Position numbers and translations under genes: made by a program
Notes under the pieces: generated by a model
What the model was told of the DNA's origin: nothing
Databases searched by the model: none
Seen by the model: only the letters and a program-made list of their open reading frames with translations
Origin: Antilocapra americana
Lineage: Eukaryota > Chordata > Mammalia > Artiodactyla > Antilocapridae
DNA length: 64,000 nucleotides
Reading direction: 5' to 3'
Assembly: GCA_007570785.1 (NCBI GenBank)
Contig: ML664161.1
Location: 17,525,101-17,589,100 of the forward strand
Part shown: piece after piece, positions 46,386-56,958 of the stretch
Numbering within the stretch: position 1 is the stretch's first letter
Layout: each line of letters opens with the position of its first letter

Positions 46386-46394
46386 CCATCATCT

Positions 46395-47102
46395 AAGGAC
46401 AGCTTAGTTTCTCTTCAGGAATTAATGAAAGCTTGCTCTGGGTGCAAGAGTTATCCTAGAATGGAAAGAATAAGGTAGGGACCCTACAGTTTTCTGTTCA
46501 TATGTAAGATGTGAAATCTTACAAAGAGCAACTTAGTGAATATTCATTACATTAATAAGTGATGGCTTCTCAACAAATACTTTTATTTCACTGACTTCAA
46601 GTAGTCTTGTCTTTTTCTTCCCTTTTTGAAAGGAGTCTCATTCTTTTAGTTATCAATATGCTAGTAATAGAGTAAGACTAAAAATTTACAATTTAAATAC
46701 CTGCGTTTCTTCATTGGATTGTTATTTTTATGTGACTTTATGCTCAGCTTTAAAAAAGTGAAGTAGTTTCATATCTAGAGAATACTTTTGTGAAAGTCTG
46801 GGACATCATGCAAAAAGGTGTAGGCAAAAAGGGCAGGAAAGAAAACTAGGTAAACAGTAGAGATCACAAAAGGAAGAAGATACAATTCTCGAAGCTCCAT
46901 CAGTTGAAAAACCATTAGAGAGTTTTAGGGATGAGAGGATGCAGTTCAAGTATAATTTTGTTGTTGGTGTTTGTGCTTAAATCTATGAGACTTCGGAAAG
47001 ACATAAGATGTTTCCAAACTACTAAGAGACAAATAGGACTTTTCTAATGTGAAAAAGGAGACCAGATAGACCTTGACTCTGGTTTGGATAGAAAATACAA
47101 GT
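46395..47102. other. AT-rich unassigned sequence
   Basis: Nothing recognised. Confidence 0.45.
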
Positions 47103-47818
47103 TCAGTTCAGTCGTGTCTGACTCTTTGTAACCCCATGAACCACAGCACACCAGGCCTCCCTGTCCATCACCAACTCCCGGAGTCCACCCAAGCCCATGT
47201 CCATTGAGTCGGTGATACCATCCACCATCTCATCCTCTGTCGTCTCCCTCTCCTCCTGCCCTCAATCTTTCCCAGCATCAGGGTCTTTTCCAATGAGTCA
47301 GCTTTTCGCATGAGGTGGCCAAAGTATTGGAGTTTCAGCTTTAGCATCAGTCCTTCCAATAAAAACCCAGGACTGATCTCCTTTCGGATGGACTGGTTGG
47401 ATCTCCTTGCAATCCAAGGGACTCTCAAGAGTCTTCTCCAACACCACAGTTCAAAAGCATCAATTCTTCGGCGCTCAGCCCTCTTTATAGTCCAACTCTC
47501 AGATCCATATTTGACCACTGGTAAAACCATGGCCTTGACTAGGCAGACCTTTGTTGACAAAGTAATGTCTCTGCTTTTCAATATGCTATCTAGGTTGGTC
47601 ATAACTTTTCTTCCAAGTAGTAAGCGCCTTTTAATTTCATGGCTGCAATCACCATCTGCAGTGATTTTGGAGCCCCAAAAAATAAAGTCAGCCACTGTTT
47701 CCCCATCTATTTCCCATGAAGTGATGGGACTGGATGCCATGATCTTAGTTTTCTGAATGTTGAGCTTTAAGCCAACTTTTTCACTCTCCTCTTTCCCTTT
47801 CATCAAGAGGCTGTTTAC
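47103..47818 (-). repeat. BovB LINE 3' part, long open remnant
   Basis: Minus-strand BovB, about 715 bp. One minus frame (47168-47806) stays open for 212 codons through the region after the RT palm and the C-terminal part, with 'GSKITADGDCSHEIKRR', 'RDITLSTKVCLVKAM' and '[20 protein letters not shown]'. It is a recent-looking copy but is truncated before the YADD box, so inactive. Confidence 0.95.
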
Positions 47819-48398
47819 TTCTTTGTTAGTCTCTAACTTGTTTTTTGCTTGTCAGAATATTTAAAAAGTGTGTAAATTTATTTTCACTGTAATTATTGTG
47901 CAGCATGAACTTTTAATGTAGGCATATAACAATTTATTTTTGTTTATAATTTTGTGATAAAGAGTTTAAGTTGGAGAATATTAACTTCTAGCATTAACCT
48001 AAAACTGAATCCTATTTTTCACGTTAGTGGGTAAATAGCAATTACAATTAGAAAATGATGACAAAGAAAATAAAAGCCTTTGTTATCATAAAGAACTAAG
48101 TTTACAACTACTTGCTCATACAAAGGATGAACCCTCATTTAGGTTTCAGTTGATTGCAGAATAGACCATCAATAAAAGAAGGCAAAATAATTCAACAGCA
48201 GGAAAAATAGAATTTTATGCCTCTAACCTCAAACTTCCTCATTAGTGGAAATTCTTTTAAAACACCATGAAGTATCTCATTGCCTTAAAAATGTAATTGT
48301 TAAAAAGTATTGTGAGGAAGAAAAATGCCACAATAGAGCTTAGAAAGGTATGTGTCTAATTGTGACTTTTCTCCTGGGCCTCATGCCCATATATGCCT
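47819..48398. other. AT-rich unassigned sequence
   Basis: Nothing recognised. Confidence 0.45.
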
Positions 48399-48620
48399 CT
48401 GCTTCCCAGCTAGCACAATGGTAAAGAACTCCCTGCCAATACAGGAGGTGCAAAAGACATGGGTCCGATCCCTAGATCAGAAAGATCTTCTGGAGGAGGA
48501 AATGGCCACCTGCTCCAGTGTTGCTTGGAAAATTCCATGCACAGAGGAGCTTGGTGGGCTGCAGTCCATGGGGTCACAAAGAGTCAGAAACCACTGAACA
48601 CACACACACACACACACACT
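48399..48620 (+). repeat. Bov-tA SINE with (CA)n tail
   Basis: Plus-strand Bov-tA from 'gcttcccagctagcacaatgg' (shortened) to 'gagtcagaaaccactgaac', with a CA-repeat tail at 48597-48619. The head is diverged. Confidence 0.87.
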
Positions 48621-48697
48621 AGATGTCTGCATTTATATTGTACATGCACTTCAAACTTATGTTGGAGACATCTCTAAACACTAAGAAATTTTCCACT

Positions 48698-49090
48698 GGT
48701 TCAGTTCAGTCGTGTCCCAACTCTTTGTGACCCCATGGACTGCAGCACACCAGGCCTCCCTGTCCATCACCAACTCCTGGAGCTTGCTCAAACTCATGTC
48801 TATTGAGTTGGTGATGCCATCCAACCATCTCATCCTCTGTTGTCCTCTTGTCCTGCCTTCAGTCTTTCCCGGGATTAGGGTCTTTTCCAATGAATCAGTT
48901 CTTCGCTTGAGGTGGCCAAAGTATTGGAGTTTCAGCTTCAGCATCAGTCCTTCCAATGACTATTTAGGGCTGATTTCCTTTAGGATTGACTGGCTTGATG
49001 TCTTTGCTGTCCAAGGGACTCTCGAGGGTTCTCCAACACCAGAGTTCAAAAGCATCAATTCTTCAGCACTCAGCTTTCTTTATAGTCCAA
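48698..49090 (-). repeat. BovB LINE 3' end
   Basis: Minus-strand BovB, about 390 bp, with 'gttcagttcagtcgtgtcc' at the 3' end. TTTCCACTG lies on both sides as a probable target duplication. 5'-truncated. Confidence 0.93.
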
Positions 49091-49099
49091 ATATTTCCA

Positions 49100-49555
49100 C
49101 TGAATATTTGTTATATTGATTTATTTTTCAGTTCCTTGCTTGGAATATGTTTTCTCTCTCTTTTTTTTAATGGCTTTGTACACTCCCTCTTCTCTGAACT
49201 ATCACTCCCCCACTCCCTTCCTTGACCACCCTGGGGCTTCTATTTTCTATGTTTACATACTCCTATAGCCTGGAGTAGGAAATGGCAACCCACTCTAGTA
49301 TTCTTGCCTGGATGGAAAATTCCACAGACAGAGAAGCCTGGTGGGCTACAGGTCATGGGGTCACAAAGAGCCAGACGTGGCACAGACACGCGTACCCTTC
49401 TCGTATACTGTGTTTCTACCTTTATAGCTCTTATGGCACCTCTGCTTGTCAGTATCACTCACTGGAATTTAAGCTTTACTTTATCCACTACTACATCCTC
49501 AGCAACCCCCTGTGCGTGGCATATGTTAAATCAACAGTGTTTGTTGAATAAAAGT
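49100..49555 (+). repeat. L2 LINE 3' end, split by a SINE fragment
   Basis: Plus-strand L2: 'tccttgaccaccctggggc' and, after the SINE, 'actggaatttaagctttac' and the terminus 'gtgtttgttgaataaaa'. Confidence 0.72.
49268..49400 (+). repeat. Partial Bov-tA SINE
   Basis: BovA part only ('ggaaatggcaacccactctag' shortened, to 'cacaaagagccagacgtgg'). The tRNA-like head is missing. Confidence 0.85.
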
Positions 49556-50066
49556 ATTCACTTTTGTATTCATGAAAATATAAAAGTTTCATGCTTACAG
49601 CAAAGAATCAGCATCAACAGCACATCAGATACAGAAGGCAGGTTGTAACCTTGCACCACCAGCCTCTCTTTGCCGATGAAGTAGTGTGGGTGCACACAGA
49701 TGAGTGACAGGTGGGTGGTGATGGTCGTGGAGAGAAATGAAATGGAAAACCAGCATCTTCCTGGTGGGTGCTGGAGCTCTCTCCAGCTGCCCCCCTTCTC
49801 TCTCTCCATTCACCCTGGTTCTAATTATCACCAGCTGGAGCCACTTAATCCGAGCAGTTTAAATATTGCTAAAACATCTGTGAGTATGCAGCGTGTAAGC
49901 TCCAGATGGCACCAAAGCAAACAACTTTTCCCCTCATTTTTCTTACTATACCTTTACCTTTCAGAACTTCTTACTCTGAAGAATGGGAAGAATGATACAG
50001 ATCCAAATATTTATTAGGGATGTAAGAATCTACCTCCTTGGGTCATATCCCAGAAACCAGTCACTT
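49556..50066. other. Unassigned sequence
   Basis: Frames of 68-114 codons overlap on both strands without recognisable domains. No repeat named. Confidence 0.4.
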
Positions 50067-50242
50067 CCCAGGTCTCCCACATTGCAAACAGATTCTTTAC
50101 CAGCTGAGCCACAAGGGAAGCCCAAGAATACTGGAGTGGGTGGCCTATCCCTTCTCCAGGGGATCTTCCTGACCCAGGAATTGAACCAGGGTCTCCTGCA
50201 TTGCAGGCAGATTCTTTATCAACTGAGCTATCAGGGAAGCCC
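50067..50242 (-). repeat. Bov-tA SINE with duplicated head
   Basis: On the plus strand a first tRNA-like head ('gattctttaccagctgagcc' to 'aagggaagccc') is followed directly by 'aagaatactggagtgggtgg' and a second complete head ending 'atcagggaagccc'. The element therefore has two heads and lacks most of the BovA tail. Confidence 0.85.
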
Positions 50243-50734
50243 ATCATATTGACCTACTTTTTGTCTACTTAGCCTTTTCTCTTGGTATAAAGGCATGCCC
50301 TGGAGTGCCTCCCCAAGTCCTTTACATGGGTAACTTCTGTGTGGCCTGTAAGACTGACCTCAGCCATCACCTGATGGCTCCATTCCTGCTCTCTCTCAGC
50401 ATTTCTTTACCATTATGGCTACCACAATTCCCCATGCTTTGTTTTCATGGTATCTTATATCTCCTCAACCAATTGTCTCCAGAGACATTTTCAGAAAACA
50501 ACTCCAAAATTCTGCTCTACTAGAAAAGTCAGGCAGTTTTGACTCTTCCACAGAATATGTCATTTATGCCCAGAAAGACTAGAGCTTGGTCTTCTTCCTT
50601 CAGGTCTGTCCACTCTCCATGTCTTCTGAATGTTACTCCATCCCCATACCTCTTTAGGATTGAGATTTCATACCCTGAGCACAGCCTATCGCAGGGGGTG
50701 AGCTTATGGTATTTCCTTCTGAGAGAGGAACATG
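50243..50734. other. Unassigned sequence, possibly old LINE
   Basis: Text around 50340-50520 has a pyrimidine-rich, L2-like look, but I cannot align it confidently. No gene. Confidence 0.4.
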
Positions 50735-51400
50735 CAAGCTGTTATGGACTGAAGGTGTGTTCCCAACTCGCTTCCCCCTGATTTCATAGAGTGAAGCCCT
50801 AACCCCCAGTGCAGTGGCATTCAGAGGTAGATATTTGGAGATATTAGGTTTAGATGAGATCATGAGGGTAGGGCCTCCATGGTACAAATTACTATCATTT
50901 CAAGAAGGTGAATATTCTGGAACATGCTTTTTCTTCACCATGTGAGAAGACAGGAAGATGACAAATCTGCAAACCAGGAAGAGAGCCCTTATCAGACACC
51001 AGATCTGCCAGTACCTTGATCTTGCGCTTCCCATTTCTTAGAAATGTGAGAAATAAATGTTTGTCACCCAGTGTACCTGAGGAGGCAATGGCACCCCATT
51101 CCAGTACTCTTGCCTGGAAAATCCCTTGGATGGAGGAGCCTGGTAGGCTGCATGCAGTCCATGGGATTGCTGGGAGTCAGACACAACTGAGCAACTTCAC
51201 TTTCATGCATTGGAGAAGGAAATGGCAACCCACTCCAGTATCTTGCCCTGGAGAATCCCAGGGACGGGGGAGCCTGGTGGGCTGTCATCTATGGGGTCGC
51301 ACAGAGTCGAACATGACTGAAGCGACTTAGCAGCAGCAGCAGGAGCAGCCCCCAGTCTATGGTACCTTGTTATAGGAAGTTGAGCTAAGACATAAAGCTC
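50735..51400 (+). repeat. MLT1-type LTR (+), split by BOV-A2
   Basis: Plus-strand MaLR LTR beginning 'gttatggactgaaggtgtg', with 'gtgaagccctaacccccag' and 'gtgagaaataaatgtttgtc' (poly-A signal). It resumes after the SINE as 'ctatggtaccttgttatag'. Confidence 0.82.
51073..51350 (+). repeat. BOV-A2 SINE in MLT1
   Basis: Plus-strand BOV-A2 dimer with an AGC-repeat tail. CCCAGT lies at 51067-51072 and 51351-51356, and MLT1 continues in register. The insertion therefore postdates the LTR. Confidence 0.93.
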
Positions 51401-51427
51401 AGTTTTAAGTTGTGGTAGCACTCCCTC

Positions 51428-51655
51428 CAGGGTCAAAATAGCCTGGGTTAGAATCCCAGTGCCTCTGTTTACTAGCTGTGAGATCTTGGGCAAGTTTCCT
51501 AACTTGTATGTGGCTCAATTTCCTCATCTGTAAAATGGAATTGATAATATTGCAGTGTCTACTTATGGGGTTGTTATGAAGAATAAATTAAATTAATGCA
51601 TGTAAAACACTCAAAATGGTACCTAGTGCATAGAGCTCAGCTGATGTTAGCTGTC
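51428..51655 (+). repeat. MIR SINE, nearly full length
   Basis: Plus-strand MIR: 'gttagaatcccagtgcctc', 'tgtgagatcttgggcaagt', 'caatttcctcatctgtaaaa' and 'gcacctagtgcata'-like text at its end. One of the best preserved MIRs here. Confidence 0.85.
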
Positions 51656-52109
51656 ATTTTACATGTCCTACAGCTGAACATGGAACACTAATCTTGATGA
51701 ATGTGACTGCTGCCTCACTCCAGGTCCCTGGTTTTTGTACCATGTATGGCACAAACCTGCCTGTCCTTCCCACTGGAAGGTGGCTGAGCTCTGCCTGGAT
51801 GGCTGGCATCCCTGCATCCTGTGACACAGAATACAGCCTCAACATAAACCTTACAAGTCTATTGCACCGCAGAGGAGCCACTGCTGCACAGCTCTGGAGA
51901 CAGGGTGATTTCTCTCCAGACCACGTCTCTCTGCACAATTCTTTCCTTAGCATCCTCCCACAGGCTCCCAAACTAAGAATTCTTATTTCTCCCAATATAG
52001 GAAAAAAATTATTGTTAGTACATAGGTCCCAGTCATTGTTCTAAAATATGCATCTGAGTATACTCAGCACCTTGTTTGATAAACATTGAATAATTCCTTC
52101 TCTCCCATG
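51656..52109 (+). other. Non-repeat segment with overlapping open frames
   Basis: No repeat recognised. A 116-codon plus frame (51694-52044) is opposite a 113-codon minus frame (51654-51995). The composition is less AT-rich than its neighbours. A pyrimidine-rich 'actgctgcctcactccag' just inside the frame looks like a splice acceptor. No domain is recognised, and I cannot claim an exon. Confidence 0.3.
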
Positions 52110-52325
52110 GGCTTCCCTGGTGGCTCAGACAATAAAGGATCTGCCCTCAAGCGGGAGACCCAGGTTCAAACCCCTGGTTGGGAAGATCCCCTGGAGGAGG
52201 GGATGGCAACTTATTCCAATATTCTTGCCTGGAGAATTCCATGGACAGAGGAGCCTGGCGGGCTACATACAGTCCATGGGGTTGCAAAGAGTCAGACACA
52301 ACTGATTGACCAAACACAGCACAGC
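52110..52325 (+). repeat. Bov-tA SINE
   Basis: Plus-strand Bov-tA from 'gggcttccctggtggctcag' to 'cacaactgattgacc', with a short A/C-rich tail. CATGGG flanks both ends. Confidence 0.9.
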
Positions 52326-52329
52326 ATGG

Positions 52330-52628
52330 GATAAAATGCGATCATCCCAGAATGCTTTTCATACTTCTTTACTTAGGTTCCTGAATCAGGTGTTTTTCCT
52401 TTCTAATTGCCCTTTGTTCTCGTGCCTGCACACTCTGTGTCTTCTTACATCTCTCTCTGCCTTGTGTAAGCTCTCCTCCCTACCGAGAAAGTTCATTTTG
52501 GCTTGGTGAACTCTTATCATCCTTGAAGACTCAGCTCAAATTACCTCTTTTATGTTTTATTGATTCTTGTGGGCAAAGCTAGCTATTCTCTTTCCTAATA
52601 CAGTCTTTGCACCACCTTATACCCGGTC
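52330..52628 (+). repeat. L2-like LINE fragment
   Basis: Text 'ctctctgccttgtgtaagc' and 'gaagactcagctcaaattacc' (shortened) resembles the L2 C-terminal end ('agctcaaatgtcacctcctc'). Confidence 0.55.
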
Positions 52629-52976
52629 AGGGGGTTCCCTGGTAGCTTAGCTGGTAAAGAATCTGCCTGCAGAGCAGGAGACCATGGTTCAATTCCTGGG
52701 TTGGGAAGATTCCCTGGAGAAGGGATAAGCTGCCCTCTCCAGTATTCTTGGGCTTCTCTGGCAGCTCAGATGATAAAGAATCTGCCTGCAATGCGGGAGA
52801 CCTGGGTTCAATCTCTAGGTTGGGAAGATCCCCTGGAGGAGGGCATGGCAACCCACTCCAGTATTTTTGCCTGAAGAATCCCCATGAACAGAGGAGCCTG
52901 GCGTTCTATAGTCCATGGAGTCACAAGAAGTTGGACATGACTGAGTGACTAAGCACAGAACAGCACAGCGCATACC
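52629..52976 (+). repeat. Dimeric Bov-tA SINE
   Basis: Two Bov-tA heads in tandem. The first unit runs to 'ctctccagtattcttgggc', where a second head ('ttctctggcagctcagatg') starts and continues through a complete BovA tail. ATACC(C/A)GGT on both flanks (about 52620 and 52971) marks one insertion event for the whole dimer. Confidence 0.88.
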
Positions 52977-53879
52977 AGGTTAGAGGGAGCTTCAGTAAGA
53001 GAGACCTCCATTTAAGAGTCACCCAGAGCTTTTCTGTATGGGAGGAGACAGTACTTCATCTTGGAAGGATCATTTTTAGTGTATGAAGTACCACTCATGG
53101 GGCCTTTCTTAATTGTATTTTGAAGGCTGTCTTGTTTGTTAACCTCTGTGATGAATGGTTCTGATTCTGAAGAGAAACATGTATACTTCTTTTCCTATAC
53201 GTTGCAGTGTGGCTATATTATTGACTCACATTTCGTTCAATTGATAAATTTCAGGAGTGAGTGAAATGGTTTCCCTCTGTGTAAGCTGGTAAAATACCAT
53301 TGAAAAGTACTGTTGTAGAAAGACTTTTCTCAAGTGCAAAGCCATGATATTAACTTGTCATCCTGTTGTGGAGTTTCCTCTTTTAATTATGGATATGCTG
53401 CCTGTATTTAACTATTGTATTTTATTTACTCTGTTTACATCCCTGGAGATGCCCTTGGCCACGTACTTTAAATTCCTCAAGATTCATACTTCATGGGTTT
53501 TTGTCAACCAACTGAAGTTTATAATCTTCATTACACAATTTATTATATAACAAATTTGAGCATACATTGCTTTTTGTTTGCCATTTGAATTATAGTTATC
53601 CAGAATCATTAAAATGTACATTGATAAAGTAGTACACAGACTTTTTACCAAAAAAATCTAGAACTTCATAGAGGAGTTATGAAATATCGTTACAATGGTG
53701 GCACCATTTTTTTTTTTTCCTAAGTAAAAGCAAGTTCTTTTAAATGCTTTACTAGACCTCCCCCTCCCCTAGGAAAGGGGAAGGACTGGGGAAGTGAAAG
53801 AAAAATGTTTAATTCTCAGTATTGTGATAGTGAAAATGAAGAGTCTGTCTGCATGACTGTATCTAATAGAGTAGCAATT
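52977..53879. other. AT-rich unassigned sequence
   Basis: No repeat or gene recognised. Confidence 0.45.
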
Positions 53880-53990
53880 TACTTCAGTTTTCTTGTCTGG
53901 AAAAAGCTATGGGCAGAGGAGCCTGGTGGGTTACAGTTCACGGGGTCTCAAAAAGCCAGACACAACCACTTAGTGACAGAGCACATAGAT
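53880..53990 (+). repeat. Partial BovA/Bov-tA SINE
   Basis: Tail part only: 'gagcctggtgggttacagtt' to 'cacaaccacttagtgacag'. The 5' part is missing. Confidence 0.78.
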
Positions 53991-54639
53991 ATAGGATAAG
54001 AAAGTCAAAGGGATAAATTTCTCTTAGGGGGAAGCTGTAATTCATTTTTCACATTTGTCTTAGTGTCATTATCAACAATGTCTATCCTATTGTATAGCTA
54101 GCTGCCCAGGAATGCTGTCTTTGCCAAAAATGTTCAAATTAAGTGATGGGGCAGGGGTTCCCATTGAAAATATACTTGTGAATTTTGTAGTGAACAAAAA
54201 CTGTCATCTTCACATTCAATTCCTGAGAAGATCTGTTGAGGAAAAAGGACTTAGACTGACCGACCTCTTAAAGGATTTTCCATAAAGAGACAGAAGAAAG
54301 GAAGCCATCCTAAGTTGGGAGGTAGAGGACGGGTGTTTTATGGGCAAAGTGTAGAGGCAAGGACTCATCATTCTGGCTGGGAGGATAGTAGGTAGACCGG
54401 CTCAACTGGCTTGGAGAGTTTGGGAGCCTGAGGGCTGACTGATAAGAGTGGATATAAGTCAAGGCTGGGTTGTGAAGTAACCTGAATATTACCCATATAA
54501 AATGTGTGGACCTCATAGGAGATGGGGAGGTATTTACTCTTGGAAGGAAGAAGTGGTATCTCATAACATCTTTTTCTGTTCGCTGTCTTTAATACATTGT
54601 CTGGCACACTGAAGGCATTCAGTCTTGTCTCAATTGAAT
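53991..54639. other. Unassigned sequence
   Basis: Nothing recognised. Frames on the minus strand of about 80 codons overlap and lack domains. Confidence 0.4.
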
Positions 54640-55011
54640 GAATGACCCTGTCACTCCTTTGGGCTCCAGATTAAAGTATTCAGTTGATATCTTCACTTGG
54701 TTGATTCAAAGGAATTTTGAAGTTGGTGTGCTTCTCATGATTTTACACTTTCCAACCCAAACTAGTTTCTTTAGTCTTCTGTGTTTCGGTGAATGACCCC
54801 ACTATACACTTACTCGCATAAACTGAAAGTCCAAGAGTCTTAGCCTGTCCTCTTATCCACCATGCCCAACACATCACCAAGTTTACTGACTTCTATATTT
54901 ACCAATTTATATATTTCACCAATTTATATTGGTTTTACCTTACCTTCTAAATATCCCTCATATAGACTCACTTTATCCTCACTAGTCCATGTTGCAGGCA
55001 GTTCACCCCAG

Positions 55012-55212
55012 ACACTATTTTTTCATTTAAAACAATTACTTATTTGAACTGGAGGGTAATTACAATACTGTGAAGGCTCTTGCCATATATCAATATGAAT
55101 TGGACATAGACATATGTCTCCCCTCCATCTTGAAGCCCCCTCCTCTCTCCCTCCCCACCCTACCCCACCAGGTTGTTATAGAGCACTGGCTTTGGGTGCC
55201 CGCTGGAGTCAC
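55012..55212 (-). repeat. Ruminant L1 3' end, short
   Basis: Minus-strand L1 3'UTR of the older ruminant type ('ccatatatcaatatgaattg', 'caggttgttatagagcactgg' shortened). 5'-truncated at about 200 bp. Confidence 0.82.
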
Positions 55213-55363
55213 TTTTGAACTTTTTTTTGTAACTGCTTTGATTTTCCTCCAGAAAAACTTCTACTCAGCAACCAAAGGGATTCTTTTCTATAGCAAAATG
55301 AGATTATGTCTTTCAAACTTACAGGGCTTACATGCATTCCCATCTCCTTTCAGTATCAGCATC

Positions 55364-55683
55364 AATTTAGTCGTTTAGTCCTGTCCGACTCTTTGCAACC
55401 CCATGGACTTGCAGCATGCCAGGCCTCCCTGTCCATCACCAACTCTCGGAGTTTACTCAAACTCATGTCCATTGAGTCAGTGATGCCATCCAACCATCTC
55501 ATCCTCTGTCATTCTCTTCTCCTCCCACCTTCAGTCTTTCCCAGCATCAGGGTCTTTTCAAATGAGTCAGCTCTTCGCATGAGGTGGCCAAAGTACTGGA
55601 GTTTCAGCTTCAGCATGAGTCCTTCCAATGAATATTGAGGACTGATTTCCTTTAGGATGGACTGGTTGGATCTCCTTGCAGCC
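55364..55683 (-). repeat. BovB LINE 3' end
   Basis: Minus-strand BovB, about 320 bp, from 'gtcgtttagtcctgtccg' to 'ggttggatctccttgcag'. Inserted in L2. Confidence 0.93.
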
Positions 55684-55969
55684 CTTAGGATAAGGCCAAA
55701 TCCTTGACATAGCCTACAAGGTCTTTTGCCCTGAGGCCTTACTTCCTTCACAGGTGTGTTCAGCTTTTACTCCTAATCTTTCTTTGGATTTCCACTGGAT
55801 CTCCATTTCTTCAGGAAAGTCTTTCTTGCCTTATTGTTAGTTCCCCTCCTATTATTACACATATCTTGGTTTTCTAGCTTTTTATTATAGTTGAAAAGGT
55901 TCATTCATTTGTTTGGTTATTAACATTGGCCTTTTCCACAGACTGTCATCTCTGTCAAGGTCTAGTCTG

Positions 55970-56097
55970 TTTTAGTTAGCTCAGGCTGCTATAACAAAAA
56001 TGCCATAGATTTTGTGGTTTAAACAGTAGGTGTTTATTTTTCACAAAGCTGAGGAGTCTAAGATCAAGTTGTGGTCAGATTTGGTGTCTGGTGTCTG

Positions 56098-56132
<35 letters not shown>

Positions 56133-56640
56133 CTCAGTCGCTTCAGCTGTGTCCAACTCTTTGTGAACTCATGGACTGTAGCCCACCAGCCCACCAGGAT
56201 CCTCTGTCCATGGGATTTTCCAGGCAAGAATACTGGAGTGGATTGCCATGCCCTCCTCCAGGGGATCTTCCCCACCCAGCAACTGAATCTGCATCTCCTG
56301 CTTGACAGGGGGATTCTTAACACTGAGCCAGCAGAGACGCCCTTAGTGTCAGGTGAGGGCCCTCCAACTTCCTGGGCTGCAGATGGCCACCTTCTTGCTA
56401 TGTCTGCACATGGCCTCTCCTCGGTGCGTGTACATGGCAAAACAGTTCTTATGACTCTTTTTCTTCTTATAAGGGGATGAATCCCTTCAGGAAAGCACCA
56501 CTCACATTACCTTATCTAAATCTAATTACCTCCCAAAGGCCTCATCTTCTCAGAGCCATAACACTGGGGGAAAAGGCTTCAACCTATGAATTTTGGGAGT
56601 ATACAAATATTAAGCCCATGCCGAGTCTGTTCAGTATTGA
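55970..56640 (-). repeat. MLT1-type LTR (-), split by Bov-tA
   Basis: Minus-strand MaLR LTR: 'ttagttagctcaggctgct', 'gaggagtctaagatcaag', then after the SINE 'aattacctcccaaaggcctc' and 'ggcttcaacctatgaatttt'. Confidence 0.78.
56099..56341 (-). repeat. Bov-tA SINE with TG/CG tract at its tail
   Basis: Minus-strand Bov-tA. Its tail side begins with (TG)n(CG)n (56099-56132), followed by 'ctcagtcgcttcagctgtg'. GTGTC(T/A)GGTG on both sides (about 56088 and 56346) marks the target duplication. A short internal duplication ('cccaccag' twice) is present. Confidence 0.88.
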
Positions 56641-56699
56641 ATTTCCAGTGGTTAGCACAGCAACCAGTGGGTACTCAATAAAAGATTATAAATTATATG

Positions 56700-56704
<5 letters not shown>

Positions 56705-56732
<28 letters not shown>
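56705..56732. repeat. (TA)n microsatellite
   Basis: 14 TA units just before a plus-strand SINE. Confidence 0.95.
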
Positions 56733-56739
56733 GTAAGAG

Positions 56740-56958
56740 TTTTGCTGGTGGCTCAGTAGTAAAGAATCTGCCTGCAATGTAGGAGACATGTGCAGGAGAC
56801 ACAGGTTTGATCCCAGGGCCAGGATATCCTCTGGAGAAGGAAATTACAACCCACTCCAGTATTTTTGCCTGGGAAATCCCATGGACGGAGAAGCCTGGCA
56901 GGCTATAGTCCATGAGGTCACAAGAGAGTTGGATACAACTTAGTGACTCAACAATATA
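56740..56958 (+). repeat. Bov-tA SINE with internal duplication
   Basis: Plus-strand Bov-tA. In the head, 'aggagaca' occurs twice, 14 bp apart ('taggagacatgtgcaggaga'), so the tRNA-derived B-box region is enlarged. The rest is near consensus. Confidence 0.88.

Larger units (their letters stand above)
54640..55930 (+). repeat. L2 LINE (+), broken by L1 3' end and BovB
   Basis: Plus-strand L2 pieces in order: 'cacatcaccaagtttactg', 'aatatccctcatatagactc', then after the L1 'ctcagcaaccaaagggattc', then after BovB 'aggataaggccaaatcctt' and 'agcctacaaggtcttttgc'. The continuity across both insertions supports one old L2. Confidence 0.72.

Noticed and set aside
47168..47806. 212-codon minus-strand frame as a gene
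   Set aside because: It encodes the BovB C-terminal region in a 5'-truncated LINE, with no promoter or start context of its own.
52640..52700. tRNA gene
   Set aside because: The A/B-box-like text belongs to Bov-tA SINE heads, which are tRNA-Glu-derived. None folds into an intact tRNA with its acceptor stem.
56091..56480. 129-codon plus frame
   Set aside because: It begins in a (TG)n tract and runs through a Bov-tA and an MLT1 LTR.
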